Shown piece after piece: positions 41,701 through 50,935 of a stretch of 64,000 nucleotides of DNA; within the stretch, counting starts at the first letter, position 1; every line of letters starts with the position of its first letter. The notes below the pieces were generated by a model, which did not search any database, was not told the DNA's origin, and worked only from the letters and a program-made list of their open reading frames with translations. A program made the translations under genes and the position numbers. Source of the DNA: Rhodeus uyekii (Eukaryota; Chordata; Actinopteri; Cypriniformes; Acheilognathidae); assembly GCA_037043235.1 (NCBI GenBank), contig JAWRVZ010000039.1, positions 1,567,001-1,631,000 on the forward strand. The letters are read 5' to 3'.

Positions 41701-44700
41701 AAAAATTAATAATTAATTTTTTAAATATTTGTAGAAAAAACGCCTACAGCCAATGGGACAGCAGTAGACAATCACATTGGAAAGTCTGGCCTAATTCCCA
41801 ATGGCATGCCCAGCACAGTGGTCCCCTGTACCCCCGAGAAGCCCCTCGCCAATGGTATCCCTAATGGTCATGCTGTGCCGGTGCAAGACAGCCCCTTCAT
41901 TGGCTACATCATTGCCATGCACAGAAAGATGGTGAACATTCACTTCATATACACTGTTGGACTAAAAAAAATTGTCATCACTCACCATCATGTCATTCCA
42001 AACTCATAAGACTTTGATTAATCTTTGAAGCACAAGTGAAGATATTTTAATTAAATCTGATCAATTTCTGTTCCTTCATTAACAGTGCACAGAACTACCA
42101 CTTTGACTCTTTAGAAAGTTTATAAAGAGAATTTAAAAATAATCTAAATGAACGGACCAGTTTAATCAATTTTCTTAAGACATGATCACTTTAAATGTTG
42201 TAGGGGAATTACAGTTAAAGGCCCGAGAACCAAATATGATGGATGAAGACCAGAAGTCAGAAGTGCAGTTAAATGAAGAAAATGTTAGTGAAGAATAGTT
42301 TGCGGTTTCATCAGCAGAAGCCAGCTTCATGTCTCACAAGAAGTTTGTTAGGCCACCCCGCTTGCATTCACATTGTTACTGAAATTATACTCTTAACAGA
42401 AGCTACTAACTACGTCATTACTGAAGGGTTGCATGATTCTGAAAAAAGAAAGGTAATCAAAACTAGTAATTTTCCAGATAGTCAGAATTATATATTTGTC
42501 GATCACATGGTTGACAACAAGACCTCTGGTTTATGCGTTAAGGGACCTTCCACGTTTAAGAAATCAGATTCTAGGCATCAGATTGTTGAGAAAATAAGTA
42601 ATTCCATCTCCTAATAGTGCCAGTTGATCACCTCACCAATACAGAGCATATTAACACACACACCAATACACAGGACACAGCTTCTCCAAGGTTGCAATTG
42701 GCCCAGGCTCTATCAACCTAACCTTAACTATCAACAGAAAGACTTCTCAAAACATTCTGATAACATGTTCTATCTGGTGAGAAGTACAGACAACATTCAT
42801 CCTTATTCTTTGGTAAAGGCTTTAACATATAATCGGTTACATAGGCGACTGAAGTGTACATACATTTTAAGTTATTCAAAAACTAATTATAAATCACTCA
42901 TTACAAATTATTAGAAGAAAATAATATAAATTGAAGCGGCGCTGGATTCCAAGTCGTTCCCTTAAATACTGAGATTTAAAAATATTAACAGATTTAAGAA
43001 TTAAAGACTTTTTCACATAAGAATTCATCAATACACACATCAGATACGGAAGCTCAAGCGTGTTTGCTTCACATATGAGAGCCAGTGAGGTTCATTCTCG
43101 TGTGTTTCACAGCATGTTTGAGCTTCCGTGAGAACCAGCGAGATTTGTTCTCGCACATCAAGCAATTATGGTTGAGCTTCTGTTCAAGTTCACTGATCAG
43201 TGTTTATATGTGAATAAAAGTCTAAATTCAAAATTTTCAGCACTGTGATACAGTCTCTTCAGAAAACTTTGATCAAACTACTTGATGCATTTGAATTCAT
43301 TTTACTCCATATCTCCATTAACTTTTTGAAGCTTTTTCACACTTTTTTCAAAGTGGTAGTTGCATCGACTGTCAATGAAGGGACAGAAATTTCTATTTCT
43401 ATTCTATTCAATTTAATTTAAAATATCCTCATTTGTGTTTCGAAGATGAATTAAAGTGATGGAACGACATGAGGGTGAATAATAAAAATTTTGGGTGAAC
43501 TAACCCTTTAATATGCTGATCATAAACATCCTAAGTGTCCGGCCCTTCTCAGATGCGGACGGAGCTGTACTTCCTGTCCTCTCAGAAGAACAGGCCCAGT
43601 CTATTTGGCATGCCGCTTATTGTGCCGTGCACTGTGCACACGAGTAAGAAGGACCTGTATGATGCCGTGTGGATCCAGGTGTCCCGACTTGCCAGCCCTC
43701 TTCCCCCACAAGAAGCCAGCAACCATGCTCAAGACTGGTCAGTGGCATCTACAGCTCACAGCGATCATGTTGATCCATTTACTTGATCAATATGTGTCCT
43801 TGCTGAATAAAATTCATTTCTTTAAAATAAAGTTGTTTTTTACCCAAACTAGTAAAAGTTGATGTTAAAGTAGTCATTTCCCTATCCCGTTTCCCTCTGT
43901 GACAAATGTACTAATAGCTTTTTTGATACTTTAGAATCAATTTCACTAGGTCTTAGATGCATGTATAGTTTTCATTTTTCAAGTTTAATACAAATTATTG
44001 CAAATGATTGTATCATAAATCAACCGATGAATTTCAAAATTGCTTTAGTTCCTTAGTAACCTAGAAAATATTAAATATTTTTAACTTTATAACTTTTTAA
44101 AAAACTTTAAAAAAAAATTCTTTTTTTTTCTAGATTTTATGCATTTCAACTTGGTTTTCTGTTTAAATCTTTATATATCCTTTTATCTGTTATGTGACAT
44201 CATGCTCTCTTCCAGTGATGACAGTATGGGCTACCAGTACCCCTTCACTCTGCGGGTGGTGCAGAAAGATGGTAATTCCTGTGCCTGGTGTCCCTGGTAC
44301 AGGTAATTCTTTTGAGTTCAGTGGTTGTGCATGCACATATCTAACACTGCAGTGTGGGTTGTCGTGACTGACAAGGGTTCTCGTGACTGCCAGGTTCTGC
44401 AGAGGCTGCACAGTGGACTGTAATGAAGACAGAGCATCTTTGGGGAATGCCTACATTGCTGTAGACTGGGACCCCACCGCTCTGCACCTTCGCTACCAGA
44501 CCTCTCAGGAAAGAGTAAGTACTTAAAAAGGCCATAAAACAGGGGTGTCTAAAGTCTGGTCTGGGGATGAATTTCAATTCGCAGCTTGTTTATTAAAATA
44601 TAGTATTTGTGGCTAGGCATGCATAATTTATGAATGGAGTAGTTTCACAATATCAACACTAGGTGACAGCACTAGATTTTAGACCAGGGAACCATTAAAC

Positions 44701-47700
44701 ATGTCAAAAGCAGAAGAACAAAACTCATTGGAACCACGCAGAACAGAACATTTGTAGCTACTGTAAAAACAATGCAGCACAAGCTCTGGATGCTGATGGG
44801 TCTCAGTCACGCAACCACTAAACACTGCAGTGATATCCAGTGTGAAGCGCAGAGATCTCCGATAACAACCACAAATGTCTTGGTGATGTAAACTAGATTA
44901 AAGCCAATTAAAATAGAGCTGACTTAATCAACAACACTGATGTGGAAAACAGGAGAAACACTGAGCCACAATGATCCAGTTAGAATAGTTTTCAACCCAC
45001 AATTCACCAACATTTACCATCGATTTACTGTGGTAACGCTCAAGTCAAGTCACCTTTATTTATATTGCTCTTTTTACAATACAGATTGCTTCAGAGCAGC
45101 TTTACAGAGATAACAGGAATTATGCAACAAAGTTTGTTTTGGCTGTACAGTAGCTCTAGAAGAGCAGGCCAATCAATAATATTGATAAATATTAAGTGTT
45201 ACGTGTCCCCCACTAAGCAAGCCAGAGGCAACAGTGGCAAGGAGCCCAAACTCCATCAGGTGACAGAATGAAGAAAAAAAACTTTGGAGAATCCAGGCTC
45301 AATCGGGGGACCAGTTCTCCTCTGGCCAACAAACAAACAGTGCAGTGCATGATTATGATATAGACAGCATTTCAGGTCAGACGTCTGATAAACATATGCA
45401 GTCAGCCTCGGATAAACGGAGACTAATAAATAATTATTTTAATGAAATAACGAGTGCATGAGGTGTTATGGGAAGTGTTCCCGGTTCCGGCTGACCTAAA
45501 TTATGCAGCCTAACGATCATTTGACATGATTTGAATTCTAGAAATAATGTGTTGTGTATGCCAGGTTAAAAAGATCTGGTTTTAGTCAAGATTTAAACTG
45601 ACAGATTGTGTCTGTTTTTCGAACATGCATAGGAAGACTATTCCAGAGTTTAGGTGCTAAATAGGAAAAGGATCGACTAACTATATGTGAGATTGTGGCA
45701 GAAATGTGGGATATTAATATCATAATATACATTTTGTTATATTATTAATATATACATATTTAAATCTATTGAAATAGTCATAAGTTTTCAAATATAAAAA
45801 ATATTAAAATGTTACAGACTTAATACCATAAAAACATTCTAGAAACCATAGAAACAATATTGTCAGTTGTTACCGTGGTAGTGAGGTGTCACGTTTTTAC
45901 CAGTGGTGGTTTAAATGTGTGATACTATGAAAGACTGTTGGTTAACCCAGTGGTTCTCAAATAGTGGGGCGCCTTCAAATTTTTACCTCTTCCTAGGGGG
46001 GCGTGACAGAAAATTATTGAGAAGCACTGGGTTAACCTAAATAAGAGCACAGTTCTAACTTGGTAAGAATGAAATTTTTTTATGTTACTGTTTGCGTATT
46101 CAATTTACATATGTATTCCAAGTAATCCTACTGTCAAATTGTACAAATAACAGTTTGTGTAAAAATGAACCGTAAAAATTCTGTTTTTAAAGTTTGGACA
46201 CCCTACCATAAAAGCAGCATATTCAGTGCTTCAGTCAGTAGTTTGTTGCTGTGTGTCAACAAATCTTTCTATGACTTGCTATTCTTCACTGCAGGACTTG
46301 ATGTACACCTAATGATTACTCTGTCAATGCTGTCATTCCCTGTGAAGAGATTTGCTTTCATCTCGCATCACAGCTGAGAAATCCATTAAAATCATATTGT
46401 ATGATTAATTGTTTTCTGGGTCTGCTGCTTCTGTTTTACCTCTAGCAAGAGCTCCTGATAAGCTGTGAACTGCTAATTATTATCTATCATTTGCTACTTG
46501 CAAATTACACTTTCTGAATACATAAGCTACTGCCGAGTCATGTTAAATAAGGTCGTTGTTGTTGTTGTTTTGGAGATGAGAAAATTAATTTTTCATCCAC
46601 TTTTATGGTTTATTAGAGACCAGAACTGACCTTTTTCATAACCTAAGAATGAGTCTGTGAATAATGTTTAATCGTGCATTAAAAATAAATGCCTTCAAAT
46701 GTAGATTCTGGTTCTAAATCATTTAAACTACTCAAATTAAGTGTTTTTGAGTACTGGTAGTTAATTGCTAATGTTTTTGTGGAGCAGATAGTGGAAGAGC
46801 ATCCGAGTGTTGAGCAGAGTCGGCGTGCTCAGGCAGAACCCATCAGTCTGGACAGCTGTCTGAAGGCCTTCACCAGTGAAGAAGAGCTAGGGGAGGATGA
46901 GCTCTATTACTGCTCCAAGTGTAAGACCCACCGCTTGGCCACCAAGAAGCTGGACCTCTGGAGGCTGCCCCCCGTGCTGGTCAGAAACCCAAATGATTTC
47001 GGTCTCTGATAAAATAGGATTTATCTAATTATTAATTTAATTAGATTTTTTATATGTATATATGTTTGTGTGTGTATTTAAACTTTATCTGATAAATACA
47101 GCATTTCCCAATTTTGATTTAATAAAAATCTTTTTCAAATATATTTTTACTTATTTATTTATTTTTGAGGTAAAGAAGCTAAATGTAACACACTGTATAA
47201 CATGTTATTTGCACGTTGTTCTCTGTAACATTTGGATACAATATTTTTTCTATGTCCTGTTTCAGATTGTTCATTTGAAACGCTTCCAGTTTGTCAATGG
47301 TCGGTGGATTAAATCTCAGAAGATAGTGAAGTTCCCACGTGAGAGCTTTGACCCTAGTGCATTCCTGGCCCCACGGGAGGTCGCTCAGAGCATGGGTAGC
47401 TTGCAGAGCCTGCAGAGCGAGTGCCTGGTAGAGGAGCTCCAGAGGCTGGAGAGAGGCGACTCCTCTGTCTCCTCTGTCTCCACTACTACTGTGGCCAGTC
47501 CTCCCACCTCTGGCAGAGGTCTGTCTCTCTTCTCTATTTTCAGATCTTTTAAATTAACACTACGTGAGCTTCTCTAACCACTGCATGGTTGTTTCAGGCA
47601 CCCCGTGCTCCATCAGGAAGGGGAGCAGTCCTCTGAGCAGAAACAGCAGCCCGGGAAGCAGCCCCAGGAATACAGGACGGAAACAGGGGCGTCTGCGTCT

Positions 47701-48862
47701 TCCTCAGCTGGGCAGTAGGCATCGACTCTGCAACAGCAAAGAAAACCTGGATGTCTGTAGCAACAGTAAGGAAAGCGAAACTGAGCCAGAGCAGAGCACG
47801 GTAATGGACGGGGAGAATCAAATGCCATCTGATACAAATGTGCAAGACACCTGGTCGCTGGATGCCTCAAGCAGTGACTGTGATGTCATCGTGGTGAATG
47901 GACTGGGACAAGACGGCATTCAAAGTAATGGACACTCAGAGGTCAGCGCAGACCTGGACACCCCTCACCAAAGAAATGACATCGGCCTGGAGCCACTGTA
48001 CAATTTATATGCAATCTCAGTAAGTGACTCTTGTCTACATGTTTCAGTGTGTAAGGATTCTTTTGCAAAAAGCCTCTTTGACACCTTAATTATTGTTTTT
48101 CTTAAAGTGCCATTCAGGAATAATGGGAGGGGGCCACTATGTGACTTATGCTAAAAACCCCAATGAAAAATGGTACTGTTACAATGATAGCAGCTGCAAG
48201 GTAAGACCCGGCTCTTTTTATTTGACACTCTTAGTGCACAGAGAATATGTTTCTGCAAGGATGGAAATTTCTTGGACCCAGAAGTATAGATGTCAAAAAT
48301 ACTGGTAGCTGTCATAGCAACTGCCAACTGAATTTGGGATAACCACACTTACTGAAAGTGTTTGAATTGAAGTAAATTGCTATTGTAATGTCACTTAAAA
48401 TTATCAAATGAAAATGGCTTGTTCAGTATAAGAACTGTGGTGTCAACGTTGGATTTATATTCAATTACATTTAAACATTTCTGCATTTTGCAGACAATTT
48501 TATCCAAAGTGACTTGCATTGCATTGCACTGATGTTAAAATACAATACAATATAAAATAAAGTATCAATGTAGAAGTTTACATTCCTGAAATTTCCCTGC
48601 ATTGGTGTTGACTAAAAGTTTGATAATGTCTGGTTTTGTGACAACTGTAAAACAAGTCCTGTGCAACACTTTCTTGTCATCTCTTCAGGAAGTTCACTCG
48701 GACGAGATTGACACAGATTCAGCTTACATCCTGTTCTATGAGCAACAGGGAGTCGATTACTCGCAGTTTCTGCCAAAAACAGAGGGCAAAAAGATGGCAG
48801 ACACCACTAGCATGGACGAAGACTTTGAATCTGACTACAAGAAGTACTGTGTGCTGCAGTGA
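5732..48862 (+). CDS. usp32: Ubiquitin carboxyl-terminal hydrolase 32, complete, 34 exons
   Basis: Exons: 5732-5789, 16839-16966, 23013-23118, 23619-23737, 26236-26395, 32778-32909, 33184-33291, 33438-33553, 33910-33972, 34272-34355, 34504-34565, 34997-35099, 35469-35658, 35874-36052, 36603-36743, 37300-37417, 38472-38626, 39447-39528, 39671-39745, 40148-40286, 40517-40622, 40714-40887, 41042-41216, 41304-41455, 41539-41650, 41735-41931, 43553-43737, 44216-44302, 44394-44514, 46788-46979, 47266-47518, 47598-48019, 48108-48200, 48689-48862. Total 4761 nt, 1586 residues; human USP32 has 1604. Phases agree at every junction and all introns are GT-AG except intron 6 (GC-AG). The start MGAKESRIGFLSY matches the human protein. 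Order: EF-hand region, DUSP, ubiquitin-like segment, then a USP domain with catalytic Cys743 and His1508, split by a low-complexity insert. The enzyme removes ubiquitin from substrates; human USP32 is a membrane-associated regulator of endosome-lysosome traffic. No break or frameshift was found. Identification is very secure. Confidence 0.98.
8784..10194. mobile_element. MITE split by a later hAT-like insertion
   Basis: The left end reads GGGTTGCACCAATAAGGAT (8784-8802) and the right end, ATCCTTATTGGTGCATCCC (10176-10194), is its reverse complement with one mismatch in 19. Between them lies about 620 bp of AT-rich unit plus the 765-bp hAT-like element at 9411-10175, inserted inside the right terminal repeat. 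The uninterrupted unit would be about 640 bp. I see no coding frame and no clear target duplication; family unknown. Confidence 0.7.
9411..10175. mobile_element. Non-autonomous hAT-like element
   Basis: The ends read AAGAGGTCAACTGATGG (left) and CGATTAATTGGTCGACCTCTA (right), imperfect inverted repeats of the AGAGGTCGACC type. The flanking octamers ATTCTTAT (9403-9410) and ATCCTTAT (10176-10183) match at 7 of 8 positions, as expected for the 8-bp duplication made by hAT transposases. The interior (765 bp) is AT-rich with no transposase remnant, so it needed a helper in trans. Confidence 0.75.
14488..15200 (-). mobile_element. Tigger/pogo-like DNA transposon, internally deleted
   Basis: The left end CAGTGGTACCTCGAGATACG and the right end (reverse complement CAGTAGTACCTTAAGATACG) are inverted repeats flanked by TA (14486-14487 and 15201-15202), the target duplication of Tc1/mariner-pogo elements. 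The minus strand at 14618-14899 encodes a helix-turn-helix fragment (IAKEYGRNPSTIGTI) followed by a second DNA-binding-like part (ERLLLVWIKDKEIAG), as in the N-terminus of Tigger transposases related to CENP-B. The catalytic DDE domain is absent, so it is dead or non-autonomous at 713 bp. Confidence 0.85.
15203..15795. mobile_element. Possible second Tigger-like remnant
   Basis: Abutting the previous element, this stretch has TTTACGAGTTTAATTTGTTCC-like and TCGTACACCAAAACAATTTT sequence near its left end. GAACAATTTTCTCGCACTCC and CTCGTACACCGATTTG occur near the right, consistent with a decayed relative inserted next to it. Ends and duplication are not clear; low certainty. Confidence 0.35.
16641..16752 (+). 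repeat. Cyprinid MITE-like repeat, copy 2 (terminal fragment)
   Basis: Begins CACTACCCTTCAAAAGTTTG followed by GGGTCAGTAA and ends near TTCAGAAAGGATACATTCC. This is the end of the family seen at 1898, 30245 and 63590. It is truncated about 90 bp before usp32 exon 2. Confidence 0.65.
17460..17915. repeat. CpG-rich repeat-like patch with dense ACGCA/TGCGT words
   Basis: ACGCA and its complement TGCGT recur many times on both strands in an otherwise AT-rich intron (for example GACGCATAAGC, AACTACGCACG, ATTACGCATACGACGC, GTGCGTAATTCGTGCG). It ends TGACTGGCCC at about 17911. The pattern suggests a DNA transposon with sub-terminal repeats, but I could not place a matching left terminus, so the family is unassigned. 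Confidence 0.45.
18921..19116. mobile_element. Small MITE, about 195 bp
   Basis: The left end GGCCCAGTTGCATAAAC and the right end GGCAACTGGCCCC form imperfect inverted repeats. The interior carries TTAAGACTGTG/GTCTTAAG and TAATCTTAAGTCTTACTT words typical of a fold-back element. No coding capacity and no clear target duplication. Confidence 0.55.
22659..22915. repeat. Possible MITE with weak inverted ends
   Basis: AGGGGCATTCACATTGACA near the left and TGTCAGTGTAAACACACCT near the right are partly reverse-complementary (roughly 14 of 19). It lies in usp32 intron 2 shortly before exon 3. Weak evidence. Confidence 0.3.
24731..24900 (+). repeat. tRNA-derived SINE, second family
   Basis: TGGTGTAATGGTTAGAGACC resembles a tRNA D-arm/A-box. 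About 35 bp later, AAGGTTGTGTTTTTGAGTCTC resembles a degenerate B-box. The tail contains the short direct repeats ACTTGAATTATGGGA and TTGAATTATGGGA. The hAT remnant abuts its 3' side, and related sequence (TTACCATACTTGACCTTCCC) resumes after that element, so the hAT may have inserted into the SINE tail. Confidence 0.55.
24909..25492 (+). mobile_element. hAT transposon remnant with C-terminal dimerisation domain
   Basis: Terminal inverted repeats: TAGGGACCAACCAAATTCACG at the left and its near-perfect reverse complement at the right (ends ...GGTTGGTCCCTA). Length 584 bp. The flanking octamers CTTGGCAT and GTTACCAT agree at 5 of 8 positions, an eroded 8-bp duplication. The plus frame from 25102 encodes YLSVPTNSVDVERSVSQYT, the hallmark of the hATC dimerisation region of hAT transposases. 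Everything upstream in the transposase is deleted, so the element cannot move itself. Confidence 0.85.
28024..28044. repeat. (TA)n microsatellite
   Basis: Simple alternating TA tract in usp32 intron 5, preceded by an A-run. Likely polymorphic. Confidence 0.85.
28340..29060 (+). mobile_element. Decayed Tc1-family transposon
   Basis: The plus frame around 28510-28827 reads VSDQTVRNGF, then HWRPVLFSRFTLST, then FGSGSVMVWGGLSLEG, successive landmarks of Tc1 transposase from the HTH linker to the DDE core. Downstream at about 28880-28975 another frame gives TVQELTDALIKVWEE, matching the C-terminal part. The catalytic DNA(R/A)PH segment is missing and the frame is interrupted, so this is a pseudogene. 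Terminal repeats could not be placed and the bounds are approximate. Confidence 0.8.
30245..30620 (-). repeat. Cyprinid MITE-like repeat, copy 3
   Basis: Inverted relative to 1898-2290: it contains TTATTCCTGTGATGGTAAAG, CTGAATTTTCTGC and GATGAATAGAAAGGTC. The same words recur at 63590-63911. It carries an internal ATG/GAT trinucleotide stretch near 30533-30545. Confidence 0.65.
31803..31822. repeat. (TTTA)n microsatellite
   Basis: Five tandem TTTA units in usp32 intron 5. Confidence 0.8.
32358..32425 (+). repeat. SINE-like repeat fragment, copy b (inverted)
   Basis: AATGCAATGTAAGTCGCTTT followed by GGATAAAAGCGTCTGCC and AAATGCATAAATG is the reverse complement of the segment at 61160-61212. 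Only the non-tRNA part is present. Confidence 0.6.
32910..33183 (+). other. Non-canonical GC-AG intron (usp32 intron 6)
   Basis: Exon 6 ends ...AGTGAAG and the intron begins GCAAGA; the next exon begins after TTTTCCAG with GCTTGTTTC. Joining gives S-E-G-L-F-H-A-F-D, which agrees with human USP32 (SEGLFNAFD), so the GC donor is required. The rest of the donor (AG|GCAAGA) is strong, as is usual for GC-AG introns. Confidence 0.9.
33184..33553 (+). other. usp32: EF-hand pair of Usp32 (exons 7-8)
   Basis: The first loop, DENRDNHIDFKE (residues 241-252), has D241, N243, D245, D249 and E252 at calcium-ligand positions. The second, DVDRDGVLSRDE (277-288), has D277, D279, D281, S285 and E288. Both keep the standard ligands, so calcium binding is plausible. 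EF-hands are unusual among deubiquitinases and are diagnostic of USP32. Confidence 0.9.
34504..38626 (+). other. usp32: DUSP and ubiquitin-like segment of Usp32 (exons 11-17)
   Basis: By alignment from memory with human USP32 (DUSP about 369-585), the DUSP domain begins in exon 11 and runs to about exon 15-16. It includes ISMQWWQQWKDYVRY (exon 12) and VPEPVWRALYHWYGANLSLP (exon 15). The ubiquitin-like segment follows in exons 16-19 (ELELFPRYLLFLRQQP onward). A low-conservation linker encoded by exon 13 and early exon 14 lies within the DUSP. Boundaries are approximate. Confidence 0.75.
40148..40286 (+). other. usp32: Cys-box exon of Usp32 (exon 20)
   Basis: Encodes GLSNLGNTCFMNSSIQC. Cys743 (TGC at 40195-40197) is the nucleophile, at the same residue number as in human USP32. 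The Asn/Gly context that forms the oxyanion hole is intact. Confidence 0.95.
41960..43510. mobile_element. Long-inverted-repeat element filling usp32 intron 26
   Basis: The left arm (about 41960-42180: CACTCACCATCATGTCATTC, AAGTGAAGATATTTTAATT, CTACCACTTTGA) is matched in inverse orientation by the right arm (about 43300-43505: GGAACGACATGAGGGTGAAT, AATTTAAAATATCCTCATT, TCAAAGTGGTAG). The arms are imperfect and perhaps 150-200 bp. The interior (about 42190-43300) includes a 113-codon open frame (42273-42614) and a 96-codon frame (42624-42914) that I do not recognise. Similar end fragments lie near 6440-6610 and 24090-24180. Probably a non-autonomous DNA transposon; class uncertain. Confidence 0.55.
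44515..46787 (+). other. usp32 intron 29 (2.3 kb)
   Basis: Mostly occupied by an interspersed repeat (45043-45700). The flanks are AT-rich with no exon recognised. Confidence 0.6.
45043..45700 (+). repeat. Interspersed repeat common in fish genomes
   Basis: Starts with AAGTCAAGTCACCTTTATTT and includes TTCAGAGCAGCTTTACAGAG, GGACCAGTTCTCCTCTGGCC, GAAGACTATTCCAGAGTTTA and GCTAAATAGGAAAAGGATCG. I recognise this series as a widely dispersed teleost repeat but cannot name its class. No intact coding frame. Confidence 0.6.
47266..48019 (+). other. usp32: USP-domain insert of Usp32 (exons 31-32)
   Basis: After the conserved LKRFQFVNGRWIKSQKIVKF strand, about 200 residues separate the front and back of the catalytic domain. 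They are Ser-, Pro- and Asp/Glu-rich (SSVSSVSTTTVASPPTSG; NSSPGSSPRNTGRKQGRLRL). The conserved RKQGRLRLPQLGS basic patch and SKENLD motif match the human insert. The insert is shorter than in human and accounts for much of the length difference. Probably disordered and phosphorylated (inference). Confidence 0.8.
48108..48200 (+). other. usp32: His-box exon of Usp32 (exon 33)
   Basis: Encodes CHSGIMGGGHYVTYAKNP ... WYCYNDSSCK. His1508 (CAC at 48135-48137) is the general base and the Asn in YNDSSC is the usual third residue, so the catalytic set is complete. Confidence 0.93.
48201..48688 (+). other. usp32 intron 33 with a SINE fragment
   Basis: A repeat fragment at 48463-48532 (TTCTGCATTTTGCAGACAAT, then TTATCCAAAGTGACTTGC) is copy c of the SINE-like family seen at 61160. 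Nothing else recognised. Confidence 0.55.
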
Positions 48863-50935
48863 TGCCATGCTCTTCCACTTTCTAGACTCTGTGGGTGATC
48901 TGTCCGTATGCCAGTGCAATGAGGACTGAAGCGGCAGAGCCGCCCCAGAGGACCATCATTTGTGAAAGCACAAAATATCAGTTAGCCGACAGGCGCAACA
49001 CCGCCGCTGACTGTGCTTTCAGAATAGAGGTACCTGACACTTCAGATACACGAGGGAAAGGGCGAAGGAGTGAATCACAGAGAACTGTAGCGATCGTGAT
49101 TGTTGCCAAGCAAACAAATAACTGTTAGCCAATCTGTTGATATCACCATAACCGAACTGCTCTTTCACATGCCAATCCACACAGGTGGATCCAAAAATCA
49201 CATAACAAGAGCTTATGCTTCTTTAGTGCTAAATTTCTGAATGCTGATCCACAGGACAGAAGTGAAATTTTAATTGGGTAACTGATGGTGTTGCTATAAA
49301 TTATAGAGCCCCAAAGGTTTGGTTGGCTTTGGTTTTGTCATAGTTTGTTTTATTTTTTTCTACAGTAAATTCCATACACTACCTCACATCTTTTGCAATT
49401 TATTGGCCAGCTGTTCATAGGAAATCAGTGTGACAGTATTATATCCTCTGAGGGCAGTTGAAATTATTTTATGGGCAAAATTCACTCTCCAAAAACATTC
49501 GTTTTAAAGAACATTTCTACCGCTTAGAATATCCTCCCACTTTCTGCCAAATTATTCATATGCTATTTTTGTTGTTTTGTTTTTGTTTTTTAATTTTTAA
49601 ATCTTAAGTGGGTTATTTTCATTTTTCTTTTTTTAAAGAAGAGTAAATGTATATCTTTTTTCTTTCTTTGTTTTAATTTTTGCATAAATTTATTTTTATC
49701 AATGTGATTGTTTTTTTTTTTTATGCAGTAATTCACTTTGCCTAAACGCATTCGCTTGCATCTTTAGTCTTGGCAGTCTGATCAAAACACATCCTGTCAA
49801 CAGTAGCACTGTTTTTTTACGTTTTCTTGTTACCACTGTATTTTTTGCTTCTAAAAATACCCTTGACCGCAGAGACTATAAACACCAACCAGATACATAT
49901 CTGATTAATGTTTTCTCACATGTCCAAAGCCAAAGTGTTCTACTGGTCCTGTACATAATCCGTGGGAAGCATTGAATACTGTTAATCAAGAGCAAGTAAG
50001 GCCTGTTGTGTGAACAGTATTAACATGGAAGAATATTTCACAACCCTTGCTTTTAGAGAACAGGGTTCTCTCTAAACTGCTGAACGTCTGTCGGAGGGTA
50101 TTCCAGGTTATTAGTAGCATTTCTTTAGTGACTCTTCAAAAGAGAGCCCACCTTAATTACCACTGTGAAATGATGTATGAAATATTGAATGGCTCTTATT
50201 TTTCAGCAACTCATCAACTGAATGAGCTCCTCCTGTGAGAGGTGGTTAAACCCTTGGAAATCATCGGGAATCATTCGCCCGCACCCGTTTTGCTGCTCTA
50301 CCTTTCAGATTTCCATGGATATTCTAAATGTTAGCCATCAAGGAAAGGTTTATCCCTGTCAGAAAAAGAAACGTTTGTGAAATAAACACGGGTGTGTTAC
50401 TGCAAGGACATGATTAATCGTCATAGCGAGTAATGCAAATTTGATTCATGGACTGTAAACAGTTTTTAGGTATATTAATGTTGAATAAAAACTAGATATC
50501 CATCATCTGAAATCAAATGATATCACTCTTCTCAAATTAAAATTGGCTGTTTGATGAATTACAATTACAGTAACCACAAACATGCTTTAAGCATTCACTT
50601 TTTTATATACAGGGATAATTTATTAAAATGGCAAATCGATCTCTTTTCAAGTAGTGCAATCAACTACTGATGTGTGTCTTTGTCTATGTCGTTAGTCCTA
50701 ATTTTGTTAAATTAATTTTGATGAACTGCTAGAGATGTATTAATTTAATGAACTTTATTTTGTAAAGTGTTGTTTAAAGAATACAATTGACATTGCACTG
50801 ACAAATGTACATAAATGTTTTGTAAATACGCCAATGAAAATGAACTGTACAAATGTACTTGTAGTTGTATATGGAGTGATGATGTTGATCTGTAACAATT
50901 ATTCATGAAACCAATTAAATGCAGCCAAATGCGAC
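48863..50935 (+). other. usp32: Probable usp32 3' UTR
   Basis: About 2 kb of T-rich non-coding sequence follows the stop. AATAAA occurs at 50381-50386 and 50484-50489, with an AATTAAA-type signal near 50915. The longest open frames here (for example 49019-49201 minus) lack domain character. The exact cleavage site is unknown. Confidence 0.55.
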
